The notes under the pieces are model-generated. The model did not search any database. It was not told where the DNA came from and worked only from the letters and a program-made list of their open reading frames with translations. Both the position numbers and the translations under genes were made by a program. This document shows, one piece after another, positions 16,067 to 25,032 of a DNA stretch of 41,633 bases (position 1 is the stretch's first letter; every line of letters starts with the position of its first letter). This DNA is from Scytonema sp. RU_4_4 (GTDB taxonomy: Bacteria > Cyanobacteriota > Cyanobacteriia > Cyanobacteriales > Nostocaceae), in NCBI GenBank assembly GCA_012031965.1, contig JAAUSC010000041.1, forward strand, positions 1 through 41,633. Direction: 5' to 3'.

Positions 16067-17072
16067 AATTCGTGAGTAGATAAACTCTCACAGGCTGGCT
16101 CAAGCAGCTCTTATTCTCTTTGAGTATCAACTCATTGAGCGTACTTGAAAAATATTTTCTTAGAATATTGGCAGCGCCGTTCATATCAGCGTTAATCAAG
16201 TGTCCGTCCTTGGTACGGTACAGACCGCGCTTGACTCGCTTACCACTGACTTGGAATTCAACAGGATTGTCAGTATTCCAGACAGGAAGAGGGTCGCTGT
16301 CAACAAAGCTGGATTTACTGGTGTAGCTCTGTTCTTGCTCGACGAGCACAATTCCTTTGCGCTCACAAAGACTTTGTATCTTAAGTCTGAGAACGGCAAT
16401 AGGAACCTGAACAAAGTTTTGATTGTTGCGGCTTTTAAGGTTGATTTCCTGTTTCATGCCTGGGTTAAATCCGACGACAACGACTTTACCAATCCCATGA
16501 CTCAGGCAGTGGTTAATAATGTAGCGTGCAGCTTTGTTCAGATAGTCTTGAACAAAATGATTGCGCTTGTCAGTGATTCTGGCTTGTTGATGCGTGATAC
16601 CCTTAATCCCTTGTTTATCCTTGTGGAACTGCAACTTAGCAGCGCGCTTATTATACCACTGATTAACAGCTTTCAAGCGCTTACCATCAATAACAAAACC
16701 AGTTCCAGCACTCGAGATACAAGCGGCAAGGTTATTCACTCCGAGGTTGATTTCCATTACCTTGTGAGCATCTTGAATCTGTTCATCAGCGGATTCATAG
16801 ATGTCGGCAACATCAAACAACCGTGCATCAAATCTTGGATAAACCCTGATTTCGTTGATCCTAATGTCAGTTGCTAGCAGCTTGTAGTTTTCGTTGGTTT
16901 TACAATGATAATAAACCGACTCATAGCGCAAGTGCTTGCGTTCGTTTAAAAAATATTGCCTGACCGTGTAAAGCCCAACATTAAACAGGTTTTTACTCAG
17001 TCGGCACAACTCTTTAAGAGTTTTGGCTTGTTCTTTTGTCAAATCAAGCCTGTTTGCCTGAGTGAGCAACAT
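16056..17072 (-). CDS. tnpB: TnpB nuclease, internally deleted and with altered RuvC
   Basis: 338-residue TnpB (IS605 OrfB), an RNA-guided DNA nuclease family. The N-terminus LTKEQAKTLKELCRLSKNLFNVGLYTVRQYF is normal to KLLATD (about residue 69), then jumps to IRINEIRVYPRFDARLFDV. In relatives roughly 80 residues of the recognition/wedge region lie between, so about one fifth of the protein is deleted in frame. The first RuvC aspartate is Asn: EINLGVNNLAA where the family has IDLGVNNL (codon AAC). The third RuvC residue remains (NADMNGAANILRK). The zinc finger Cys pairs seen in many TnpBs are not evident. It probably cannot cleave DNA. The stop lies in the right-end hairpin. An antisense frame over the gene is a shadow. 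Confidence 0.85.
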   Translation of the reverse strand: MLLTQANRLDLTKEQAKTLKELCRLSKNLFNVGLYTVRQYFLNERKHLRYESVYYHCKTNENYKLLATDIRINEIRVYPRFDARLFDVADIYESADEQIQDAHKVMEINLGVNNLAACISSAGTGFVIDGKRLKAVNQWYNKRAAKLQFHKDKQGIKGITHQQARITDKRNHFVQDYLNKAARYIINHCLSHGIGKVVVVGFNPGMKQEINLKSRNNQNFVQVPIAVLRLKIQSLCERKGIVLVEQEQSYTSKSSFVDSDPLPVWNTDNPVEFQVSGKRVKRGLYRTKDGHLINADMNGAANILRKYFSSTLNELILKENKSCLSQPVRVYLLTNSRL

Positions 17073-17081
17073 AACGTGAGC

Positions 17082-17121
17082 GACCTATTCGCTGTCCCGT
17101 TTATCATATAGCGGATAGGTC
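17082..17121. repeat. Left-end hairpin of the IS605-type element
   Basis: GACCTATTCGCT (17082-17093) and AGCGGATAGGTC (17110-17121) pair at 11 of 12 positions, immediately upstream of the tnpB start. Confidence 0.6.
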
Positions 17122-17344
17122 GATTGTTCAAGTTGTTGGACCCGCTCGCAGCAATTCATCCTAAAAACTAGGCTGGGTGAGGAGTCAAGTGGATTATAAC
17201 AAGTCTTGAAGGAGCCGAAGGTTTGCCTTTGGTCATTTCAACAGAAAAATTGACTTTATTCATAAAATATGCTAGGTTTCCAAACACTTGTGGTTTTCCT
17301 TTGTCATTCATCATTGTTTGATTTGTACAAGTGACTAATGACTA

Positions 17345-17911
17345 ATGACTAATGCCGTAATAAATGCAGCGACGAAGATAGAAGCAATTCTGTATTTGAA
17401 GGGTAAGCCTCTGTCTGTCAGTGAAATAGCCGAGTATGCCGCTTGCGATCGCGCTACAGTTGAGGAAGGCATCATAGAACTCATTGATGGCTATGCCCGC
17501 CGAGATAGCGCCTTAGAAGTTGTAGAAACTCCAAATGGTTATAGTTTGCAACTGCGGTCAGACTTTCATGATCTGGTACAAACTTTGATTCCAGTAGAAT
17601 TGGGCGTGGGAGCATTACGGACTTTGGCAGCTATTGCCTTAAATAATCCCATACTCCAAAGCGACTTGATTAACCTGCGCGGTTCTGGTGCATACCAACA
17701 CGTTCAAGAACTTGTCGAACTTGGTTTTGTCAGAAAACGCCGAGACAGTGACTCTCGCTCGTATTCATTACAAATCACCTCTAGATTTCACCAATATTTC
17801 CAAATTGAGCAACTTCCCCAATCATTCTCCAACGGACAAGAGCAAAAACAACTAGAGCTAGAACTGACAGCAGCAGAAGCAAATGGAAGTTCTGCTGCTG
17901 TGAAGGAATGA
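17345..17911 (+). CDS. scpB: SMC-ScpA-ScpB complex subunit ScpB
   Basis: Chromosome condensation/segregation partner of SMC and ScpA. The protein has the twin winged-helix layout: first domain KIEAILYLKGKPLSVSEIAEY (11-31), second around VELGVGALRTLAAIALNNPILQSDLINLRG (81-110) with the typical GFVRKRRDSDSRSY near 127. The C-terminal 30 residues are low-complexity, Gln/Glu-rich. Length (188 aa) is normal. The ATG sits in a run of ACTAATG repeats and no clear ribosome site is present. No scpA is in the window; the gene is probably monocistronic. Confidence 0.87.
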   Translation: MTNAVINAATKIEAILYLKGKPLSVSEIAEYAACDRATVEEGIIELIDGYARRDSALEVVETPNGYSLQLRSDFHDLVQTLIPVELGVGALRTLAAIALNNPILQSDLINLRGSGAYQHVQELVELGFVRKRRDSDSRSYSLQITSRFHQYFQIEQLPQSFSNGQEQKQLELELTAAEANGSSAAVKE

Positions 17912-18179
17912 TACTGCAAGGAGTCAAAATATGCTCTACAGTCACACTGCGCGCAATTCAAAAGCTCCTCCAAGAAGAAGCACAGAACTCACCAATTCAG
18001 AATTGAGAACTTAAAACTCAGAACAGAAAAATACCTACACAACTACGGTAATAAGGCTGTTCCAAACTGTCTGTTATTTCTGTCAGCTTGCATTGGTACT
18101 CCAGAAAGAGGTAGTGAGATGTCTCACCCTTCTAGTATGGTTTAGAGTAGAATAAGAAACTCAGCTACAAAAACAGCCA

Positions 18180-18527
18180 ATGGTGTTTGATCCTAACTTT
18201 CTGAATGACTACCCTGAGGAACACCCCAATCAGCTTCTCTCTGAGAGCTTTGAGGAACACCCCAATCAGTTACTCAAGTATCTACAGCACCAGCCTCCTG
18301 AGGTTCTAGCCCGCGTCGCTCAGTCCGTCAGCCCTGAAATTAAACAAATCATTTCGCAAAATGTCCAAGGGCTTGTCGGAATGTTACCCACAGAGAATTT
18401 TAACGTGCAAATTACAACCGATCGAGACAATCTGGCGGGTCTTTTGGCGTCGGCTATGATGACGGGTTATTTTCTTCGCCAAATGGAACAACGGATGCAG
18501 TTAGATCATTTGACTAATAATCATTAG
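18180..18527 (+). CDS. DUF760 family protein
   Basis: 115-residue DUF760 protein, conserved in cyanobacteria and chloroplasts, function not established. The core is LLKYLQHQPPEVLARVAQSV, SPEIKQIISQNVQGLVGMLP, FNVQITTDRDNLAGLLASAM and MTGYFLRQMEQRM, all intact. Odd feature: near the N-terminus EEHPNQLL occurs twice, produced by a 36-bp in-frame tandem duplication (copies at 18215-18233 and 18251-18269 are identical over 19 bases). This adds 12 residues before the domain and probably does not disturb it. ATG start. Soluble; no operon partner. Confidence 0.83.
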   Translation: MVFDPNFLNDYPEEHPNQLLSESFEEHPNQLLKYLQHQPPEVLARVAQSVSPEIKQIISQNVQGLVGMLPTENFNVQITTDRDNLAGLLASAMMTGYFLRQMEQRMQLDHLTNNH

Positions 18528-18597
18528 TCAAAATCCAAGACTCAAGACTCAAAATTTATCAAACTGGGGATAATGAACGATGACTCTCGGCTAAAAA

Positions 18598-19812
18598 CTA
18601 CTTCTTGTGGGGATAAGCCCCTAAGTGTACTTTGAATGTTTGAAATTCCCCATTGCGGTTGACTTCGATTTGTAGAATTTTACCTACAGAACTGGACTCC
18701 ACTAGCTTCTGTACTTGAGCAGATGTTTTAATTTGCTTACCGTTCACTTTTTGAATGAGGTCCCCAGGAAGGAGTCCTCCTTGTTGTGCTGGAGAATGTT
18801 CTAGGACTCCTGTAATCGCAACACCAACATCCTGCTTAATATTAAGATTCTTGTCTTGATTGATCTGCTGTTTTTTGTTAGGGGAAAGATCTGACATTTC
18901 AATCCCTAAAAAAGGATGTTGTACACGCCCCTTGGTAAAAAGTTCATTAGCAATACGGGCTGCTGTCTCAATAGGAATGGCAAATCCTAGCCCCTGAGCA
19001 TCCGCTCGGATAGCGGTGTTAACGCCAATGACATCACCTTGAGCGTTTAACAAAGGTCCACCGGAGTTACCAGGGTTAATAGCTGCGTCGGTTTGGATAA
19101 AACTGACTCGCTTGTCTGGAACACCAACTTGAGCGCTGGTGCGATCTGTCGCACTGATAATTCCAATAGTCACAGTATTGTCTAAGCCCAAAGGATTACC
19201 AATGGCGATCGCCCATTGACCTGGTATTAAGTTTTGTGAATTACCAATTTTGATTGTTGGCAGATCATAAGCCGAAATTTTCACAACAGCGACATCTGTG
19301 ACTGCATCAACTCCCACCACCTTACCCTCAAAAGTCCGACCATCTTTGAGAGTCACTTGTACTGTGTCAGTATCTGCAACGACATGAGCGTTAGTTAATA
19401 TTTGCCCATTTTGACTCAAAATAAACCCAGAGCCTGTACCACGCTCTATTCGCTCTCGGGGAAATGGTTGCTCTTCTTCTCCAAAAAAGCGCCGCAAAAG
19501 GGGATTCTTCAAAGCATCAGAAATAGGATTAGCCACTTTGCGGGTTGCATTAATTCGTACGACAGCTGGTCCAGTTCTTTGAACAGCAGTCGCAATAAAA
19601 TTCATGTTATCGCCAACAGTAGCCCCAACTTGACCTCCAACAGGATTTGAAACTGCAGTTTCTGAAGGCGAAGACATTGTTACATTTCTTAACTCTCGAA
19701 ACCAGGGATTTTGTGGAAAGAGATAGCGACTACCAAACAAGCCTGCACCGCCGCCAATAGTCAATAAAGATAGATAAATAACCAGTTGCTTTAAAGATAA
19801 AGGTAATTTCAT
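18598..19812 (-). CDS. HtrA/Deg-type trypsin-like serine protease with PDZ domain
   Basis: Periplasmic/thylakoid-lumen serine protease of the HhoA/HhoB/HtrA group, degrading or refolding damaged proteins under light and heat stress. N-terminal membrane anchor or signal (LVIYLSLLTIGGGAGLFG), protease domain with the triad His in ILTNAHVVA, Asp in AVTDVAVVK and Ser in AAINPGNSGGPLL, followed by one PDZ domain (VGVAITGVLEHSPAQQGGLLPGDLIQKVNG). About 404 aa from the ATG at 19812, normal for the family; a TTG at 19836 and an ATG at 19818 are alternatives, none with a clear ribosome site. Which of the three cyanobacterial Deg paralogues it is cannot be decided by eye. Confidence 0.9.
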   Translation of the reverse strand: MKLPLSLKQLVIYLSLLTIGGGAGLFGSRYLFPQNPWFRELRNVTMSSPSETAVSNPVGGQVGATVGDNMNFIATAVQRTGPAVVRINATRKVANPISDALKNPLLRRFFGEEEQPFPRERIERGTGSGFILSQNGQILTNAHVVADTDTVQVTLKDGRTFEGKVVGVDAVTDVAVVKISAYDLPTIKIGNSQNLIPGQWAIAIGNPLGLDNTVTIGIISATDRTSAQVGVPDKRVSFIQTDAAINPGNSGGPLLNAQGDVIGVNTAIRADAQGLGFAIPIETAARIANELFTKGRVQHPFLGIEMSDLSPNKKQQINQDKNLNIKQDVGVAITGVLEHSPAQQGGLLPGDLIQKVNGKQIKTSAQVQKLVESSSVGKILQIEVNRNGEFQTFKVHLGAYPHKK

Positions 19813-20140
19813 AGTCATTACATTCAAGGACAGCAATGCAGATGCTAATTTCTAAGTGTAATCAAGCAAGGGGATACTTGACCAAGAAAGAACTCAGGGT
19901 CGTCGTGAACAGTGATCAGCAAACAGTGAACAAAAAAAACTTGGTAACTGATTCATCTGGGTTCCCAACTGAGTTGGTGTGTTCTGCATTCTGAATTCTT
20001 CTCAAAGATGAATGAGTCATCAGCCAGTTTTGGTTATCAAGAAGCATTACTAAAAGACTCACGACTCCTCATCACCTGCTGTCGCCATCTAAAATCTAGA
20101 CATCTAAAATCTAGAGTAATTGAGTGCCTCCTTTACATAC

Positions 20141-21025
20141 ATGAGTTTTTGCTATAGTTTACTTTTGCTTTGTATTAGCATAGTCACCAGCGCCCTTGGG
20201 CTTGTGTATATTAGCCCATATTCTGCACGAGCACAAACTTCTGTAACTGGTTGTCAAACTTCAGCACTTGAACGCTTCCAACGACACAAAGTTGCACCAG
20301 GAGAAAGTCTGGAGAGTATAGCGCAACGCTACAACCTCACACCAGCTACTATTATCGCCATGAATCCGGCTTTACGAAACGGTAAGGTTGCAACTGGTCG
20401 CGAAATTCAAATTCCTCCGTACAATGGGATTATTGTTGAAGTAGCTCCTGGTCAAAACTGGCGACAAATAGCGGCAAAATATAAAATCCGTCCTGATGTA
20501 CTATTTGAAGTGAATGGGTGTCAGAAAAATTCCAGATTTGTGTTTGTTCCAGAGGTAAAACGGTCACAAAATCTTCGTGTCACTGAGTCTCCCACATCAA
20601 CTCCGACCCCTAGTCAATTAGCTGGGTATCCGTTAGCTGAAGTCGCAACTGTGGTTTTACCTTATGGCTGGCAGACAAATCCTACTGATGGTAAAGTTTT
20701 CTTTCATAGTGGTGTAGATTTGTTAGCAGCAAAAAGAACGCCCGTGCAAGTGATAGGTGATGGGACAGTCGCTTTTGCTGGTAAGCAAGGGACTTATGGT
20801 AATTTGATCATCATCAATCACAGTGGCGGATTGCAAAGCCGCTATGCTCATCTTGACAGTATCAAAGTCTCTGTCGGTCAACAAGTGAAAAAGGGAGATA
20901 CAGTCGGAACTATAGGTATAACTGGAACACCAACTACAAGTCAACCCCATCTTCATTTTGAAGTGCGTTCTAGCTCATCCCTCGGTTGGACGGCTCAAGA
21001 TCCCAAAAGCTATCTTCAGCAGTAA
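20141..21025 (+). CDS. LysM and M23 (LytM) peptidoglycan endopeptidase
   Basis: Exported cell-wall hydrolase. Signal peptide (hydrophobic run LLLLCISIVTSALGLVYI then SARAQ), LysM domain HKVAPGESLESIAQRYNLTP...EIQIP, a second more degenerate LysM-like unit VEVAPGQNWRQIAAKYKIRPD, a proline/threonine linker, and a C-terminal M23 domain with zinc ligands in HSGVD and HLHFE and the RYAHLDSI block. It cleaves peptide cross-links, or regulates amidases if degenerate; here the zinc ligands look complete. I chose the ATG at 20141; a TTG at 20120 would add seven residues. Divergent from the HtrA gene. A hairpin follows the stop. Confidence 0.87.
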   Translation: MSFCYSLLLLCISIVTSALGLVYISPYSARAQTSVTGCQTSALERFQRHKVAPGESLESIAQRYNLTPATIIAMNPALRNGKVATGREIQIPPYNGIIVEVAPGQNWRQIAAKYKIRPDVLFEVNGCQKNSRFVFVPEVKRSQNLRVTESPTSTPTPSQLAGYPLAEVATVVLPYGWQTNPTDGKVFFHSGVDLLAAKRTPVQVIGDGTVAFAGKQGTYGNLIIINHSGGLQSRYAHLDSIKVSVGQQVKKGDTVGTIGITGTPTTSQPHLHFEVRSSSSLGWTAQDPKSYLQQ

Positions 21026-21057
21026 ATGAATAGGGAGCAATACTCTTAGATTCTCTC

Positions 21058-21085
21058 GTTCCCAGGCTCTGTCTGGGAATGCTTA
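21058..21085. terminator. Repeat-derived hairpin after the M23 gene
   Basis: TTCCCAG and CTGGGAA enclose a short loop about 35 bases past the stop. A related hairpin (TTCCCAGGTTCTACCTGGAA) occurs at about 31890, so it is a dispersed repeat that may also terminate transcription. Confidence 0.5.
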
Positions 21086-21148
21086 CTGTCAGGCTTCGCC
21101 TCACATTTTCCGCCAAGATGTAGAGTCAGGATTGCTCAATACTTAATA

Positions 21149-22187
21149 TCATTCCTCAAACCAACTGAAAATAGACTGAGTCGATTGAACAAGATGCATC
21201 CCTGCTGCTGCAAATCTCTCAAATGCTGCATCTGCTGCTTCTGAATAATCCACGACACCAGGAACAACAACTGGGGAAGTGCAATCTTCTAGCAAATAAA
21301 CTTTTTTCGCTAAACTAGAGTCTATCTGTTGAATTTCTGTTAAAAAATCATCAACTGTCCAAGCAACACAGTGACTTTTTGCTTGTCCTGCAATAATAAC
21401 AGCATCAAATTCTAATAATTGCTGAATTAAGTGTATATTCTTTTGTACAATCTGACGTTTATCAAAACTTTCCAAAACTTCTGGACGTAAAATAGAATAA
21501 TTTTCTGTTAAAGGATGATTACCTTTGATTTCAAATTGTGTCTGACTCTGACGAGCGATGCAGTGGAAAAACTGCCTCTTCTACAGCAGAAACTAATGCA
21601 TGACCAATACCACCCAGCATAGAATGATAGGGCCAAACAGTCAAAGGATATTTACCATCTTGACTAAGCTGCTTAACGTAGTGATCAGCGTGTTTTTCTA
21701 AAAATTCATAGTTATATCCAAGACTCGGGGCGACTCCTGGGTTCACTTTCCAAGTCCCTCTTTCAATATCTACTGGTGTGATATTGGTAGCACCTGGAGT
21801 TGGGTGTTCACCCGCAGCATTAATCCAAAAAATGGGATGAAAAATTTGCATTGCTGTATGAGTATCCATGGTGGGGATAATTTTAGTAATGACTCCCAAA
21901 TTGCGATAGATAAACTCACACAAGCGGACGTTATCATCTACCGCACCCGTTCCAGATTGTCCACCTACAAATAATTCAAATTCGGGAATGCAAAATGTAT
22001 TTTGCACATCAATGAGAAGTAAACAAATGCGTGTTTTATCTTCTGAGGATGGTTGAATATTATATTTCTTTGCCCATTCTCTCGCTTCTTTTGCACGCTG
22101 TTGATAAGGTACACGCCAGACATAGCCAACTTCTTCAGAGTTGAAATGTGGAGGAATAGGTAGTTGGGTTTTTGTTGGGGTATTCAT
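21149..22187 (-). pseudogene. Isochorismatase-like cysteine hydrolase, frameshifted
   Basis: One cysteine hydrolase of the isochorismatase/nicotinamidase superfamily in two frames. The first (22187-21531) carries the catalytic Asp in [13 protein letters not shown] and the Lys region [10 protein letters not shown]. After ALVSAVEEA the frame is lost near a T5 run (about 21565-21572) and ends 15 residues later. The second frame continues [20 protein letters not shown], then [21 protein letters not shown] and the catalytic Cys in [12 protein letters not shown], ending at 21149. A single-base change restores the whole protein of about 345 aa, so this is either a recent frameshift or a sequencing error in the T run. 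The substrate is unknown. ATG at 22187. Confidence 0.83.
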
Positions 22188-22261
22188 AGTTAACTTAAAA
22201 ACTTAATGTCTCTAAAGGGTAGCTTAGTAACAATAAGCTCTTCTGTTATCGCTATCTATCT

Positions 22262-22650
22262 TCAGCCCAACAATCTCCGCCGTTCAGCTATTCGCTCATC
22301 GCTATTGAACTGTAGCAATATCGCGGTTGTGCGTCCCTCTGGTGTTAACCCCATAATCCTGAAATCTTCTCTTAAGAAATGTTTATCCCATTTCTGTGTA
22401 CGTGGGTTAAACAGAAAACTGAAGGCTCCTGTCTGTGGATCAAATGAACCTAGATCCGTCGCTTTGTAACGATTACAGCGCCAACAAGCGAAAGCTAGAT
22501 TATCAGCATAGCACCACCATGTTTGATTGCAATCACATGATCCAGCTCATGTGGGAAAAAGGTAACGTCTGCTGGAAGTAAACAATATTCACACCTGTCA
22601 TTAGCTCGTTGTTCAACTTGTCGTCGGAGCGTAGGACTGATGTAGGTCAT
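22262..22650 (-). pseudogene. HNH endonuclease, frameshifted
   Basis: Minus-strand reading from the ATG at 22650 gives MTYISPTLRRQVEQRANDRC, then EYC, HELDHVIAIKHGG: the zinc Cys pair and the catalytic His of an HNH nuclease. After HGGA the frame hits a TAG; shifting frame restores DNLAFACWRCNRYKATDLG, the second Cys pair, and continues to ERRRLLG at 22262. The break is a small indel at about 22508-22516. Its ATG overlaps the stop of the upstream gene (TTATGA), a coupled pair found together in cyanobacteria. The parts absent from a simple frame scan were recovered by reading through. Probably inactive unless it is a sequencing error. Confidence 0.78.
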
Positions 22651-23165
22651 AATGTACTGGGAAGATTTCTTAAATTGCCAGCTTTGAGCATAATTATTAA
22701 ATGCTCAATCCGCTCATACTCGTCAAGCTCTATACGCTCTTGCTCTGTAATTCCCGTATTTTTGCTGCGCTCTATAAGAGTCTGCAAACGCTGTTGCATT
22801 TCAAGTGTGGGACGAAAGGTAGCGATCTCTTCAGGTGTGGGATTAGTGGCAATAAAATTCAGAATGTAGCGGTGAACCAGCGCTGCGGGAGGGTTTCCAA
22901 CGCCAGATGCTCTACTTGGGGAGACACGCCAGGTGCTACAACGGAGGGAACCTCCGCAACGCACTGGCTCCCCAAGACCGCACTGGCTCCTCCGCAGGCG
23001 ACTGGTGTTAGCGCAGCGAGACCGGAGGTCTTCCCCGAAGGGTAGATGTGGGCTGGTAGTGGTGGTTGTTGCAAACTTAGAGCTAGAAGTTCAAAGAAGG
23101 CGATCGCCCACTAGCTCCAATTGCTGAGAAAGTTCTTCCGGTAGTTCAATAATAATTTTAGGCAC
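22647..23165 (-). pseudogene. Small conserved HNH-partner protein, interrupted by a repeat block
   Basis: The gene starts at GTG 23165 (GAGG upstream) with PKIIIELPEELSQQLELVGD, an antitoxin-like start, shifts frame near 23096 into ELLALSLQQPPLPAHIY, is then interrupted by about 175 bases of palindromic repeat, and resumes as RYILNFIATNPTPEEIATFR, PTLEMQQRLQTLIERS and DEYERIEHLIIMLKAGNLR to the stop at 22647. The C-terminal part is helical and acidic. Its stop overlaps the HNH start, suggesting a two-gene unit in which this protein partners the nuclease. Function is unknown; antitoxin is a guess. Both members are broken here. Confidence 0.7.
22872..23046. repeat. Palindromic repeat block inserted in a gene
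   Basis: A GC-rich block with nested inverted repeats (for example CGGAGGGAACCTCCG around 22941-22955, and CTTGGGGAG at one side facing CTCCCCAAG at the other). Joining ...HIY to RYILNF across it restores the host protein, so the block is an insertion. In style it matches the tract at 3.9-4.1 kb. Confidence 0.68.
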
Positions 23166-23651
23166 AGTGCCGCCTCTTTTAGCATTCTTTCCATCATTTT
23201 ATCTAGCTTTTACTCGTTTCCACACTAAGCAGGAAAACCAGTAGAACTAGCTAATATTATGTTTTGAAATACGTATCTTTAAGACATCTTTGTATCATTT
23301 ACACTCACTGATATTGCTGATAGGGTAGTGGCGAAGTACGGTTTTAATGAAAGCTTCACCGTCAAAAATAGAATGAATGACAAAAACTAATAATTGGCCT
23401 ATAAAATCATTGGTGCTGCTAATAATATTTGTTACTTATCGCAATTTGAGATTTTGAATTTAGGATTTTAGATGATTCAATAGTCATTTTTACCGGTTTC
23501 TCCACTCCCCCTCCCCCCCCACTCATCCTTTCCCTTTTTTCCTGCTCTTTTTTCAACTTCATCACTCAAACTACCCCTTCATGTGGCAATCTGGGAAACA
23601 GAATGTTTTCCAACTTGATATCTTTGCTACAAAAAATTTACTTAACAGGAT
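23166..23651. other. Non-coding region upstream of ispG
   Basis: About 485 bases with no credible frame. It includes a C-rich run at about 23508-23520 and direct upstream sequence that must hold the ispG promoter. No RNA gene recognised. Confidence 0.45.
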
Positions 23652-24878
23652 ATGCAAACCCTGCCTACGCTAACAACTTCCAACACTGTAAATCTTCAAC
23701 CCACCTTTGACACCACGATCAAACGGCGCAAAACTCGTCCAGTCAGAGTTGGTGATGTCACCATTGGGGGTGGCTACCCTGTAGCGGTGCAGTCAATGAT
23801 TAACGAAGACACCCTGGACATAGATGGTTCTGTAGGAGCAATTCGCCGTCTCCATGAAATTGGCTGCGAAATCGTTCGGGTTACTGTACCCAGTATGGCT
23901 CATGCCAAAGCATTGGCAGAGATTAAACAAAAATTAATCAAAACCTACCAGGACGTGCCTATTGTTGCCGATGTGCATCACAATGGTCTGAAAATAGCTT
24001 TGGAAGTCGCCAAACATATAGAGAAAGTGCGGATTAATCCAGGATTGTACGTGTTTGAAAAGCCAAACCCTCATAGAACAGAGTACAATAAAGCTGAATT
24101 TGACGAAATTGGCGAAAAAATCCGCGAAACTCTAGCACCATTAGTTATTTCCTTGCGTGACCAAGGCAAAGCTATGCGAATTGGAGTCAATCACGGTTCT
24201 CTTGCTGAAAGGATGTTGTTCACCTATGGTGACACCCCAGAAGGCATGGTGCAATCGGCAATAGAATTTATTCGCATTTGTGAATCTTTGGATTACTATA
24301 ACTTAGTTATTTCCATGAAAGCCTCACGAGTGCCAGTTATGATAGCCGCCTATCGCCTTATGGCACGACGGATGGATGAACTGGGAATGGATTATCCCTT
24401 ACACTTGGGTGTCACCGAAGCAGGTGATGGCGAGTACGGACGGATTAAATCCACCGCTGGTATTGCCACTCTCTTAGCTGATGGCATTGGCGATACAATT
24501 CGTGTGTCACTAACGGAATCACCAGAGAAAGAAATCCCTGTCTGCTACAGTATTTTGCAAGCTTTGGGATTGCGGAAAACAATGGTGGAGTACGTCGCTT
24601 GTCCCTCTTGCGGACGGACATTGTTTAACCTAGAAGAAGTTCTGCACAAAGTCCGCGAAGCGACTAAACATCTCACCGGACTTGACGTAGCAGTTATGGG
24701 GTGCATTGTCAATGGACCTGGAGAAATGGCTGATGCTGATTACGGTTATGTTGGTAAAACCCCTGGATATATTTCTCTCTACCGTGGGAGAGAAGAAATT
24801 AAAAAAGTTCCAGAAGAAAAAGGAGTGGAAGAATTGATCAACTTAATTAAGATAGATGGACGTTGGATAGATCCATAA
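23652..24878 (+). CDS. ispG: 4-hydroxy-3-methylbut-2-enyl diphosphate synthase (flavodoxin/ferredoxin)
   Basis: Penultimate enzyme of the MEP isoprenoid pathway, a [4Fe-4S] enzyme converting MEcPP to HMBPP with electrons from ferredoxin in cyanobacteria. TIM-barrel body begins [20 protein letters not shown] with [22 protein letters not shown] and RIGVNHGSL. The C-terminal cluster domain has the cysteines of [10 protein letters not shown] and [12 protein letters not shown]. 408 aa is the normal cyanobacterial length. Start ATG at 23652 with AGGA just before. Followed by the processing-protease gene 154 bases downstream; the two may be cotranscribed. No irregularity; the gene supplies precursors for carotenoids, chlorophyll phytol and plastoquinone. 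Confidence 0.95.
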   Translation: MQTLPTLTTSNTVNLQPTFDTTIKRRKTRPVRVGDVTIGGGYPVAVQSMINEDTLDIDGSVGAIRRLHEIGCEIVRVTVPSMAHAKALAEIKQKLIKTYQDVPIVADVHHNGLKIALEVAKHIEKVRINPGLYVFEKPNPHRTEYNKAEFDEIGEKIRETLAPLVISLRDQGKAMRIGVNHGSLAERMLFTYGDTPEGMVQSAIEFIRICESLDYYNLVISMKASRVPVMIAAYRLMARRMDELGMDYPLHLGVTEAGDGEYGRIKSTAGIATLLADGIGDTIRVSLTESPEKEIPVCYSILQALGLRKTMVEYVACPSCGRTLFNLEEVLHKVREATKHLTGLDVAVMGCIVNGPGEMADADYGYVGKTPGYISLYRGREEIKKVPEEKGVEELINLIKIDGRWIDP

Positions 24879-25032
24879 AGTTTTCGACAAGTTTTGTACC
24901 GCTGACGTAGGTAGTCGCCGGATGACAAAACATTTTGATGAAATAAAAAAATATGCTCAGTCCGTACAGCAAAACCCTGTGTTAGATTGAGCATACTGAC
25001 TATAAAACTTTCCGTCTGGCACAGCTGTCATT

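Larger units (their letters stand above)
16040..17121 (-). mobile_element. IS200/IS605-type element with tnpB only
   Basis: A tnpB gene bounded by two subterminal hairpins and without a tnpA transposase, i.e. an IS1341-like or non-autonomous IS605 element. Right-end hairpin at 16040-16066 (CAAGACTA ... TAGTCTTG) overlaps the tnpB stop, as expected where the right end also encodes the guide RNA scaffold. Left-end hairpin at 17082-17121 (GACCTATTCGCT ... AGCGGATAGGTC, 11 of 12 paired). There is no target duplication, consistent with the family. Exact cleavage ends are not determined. Confidence 0.72.

Noticed and set aside
16200-16877. Long plus-strand frame of 225 codons antisense to tnpB
   Set aside because: Entirely opposite the tnpB coding sequence, no family resemblance; a shadow of the conserved frame.
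22701-23045. Plus-strand frame of 114 codons
   Set aside because: Antisense to the interrupted HNH-partner gene and its repeat block.
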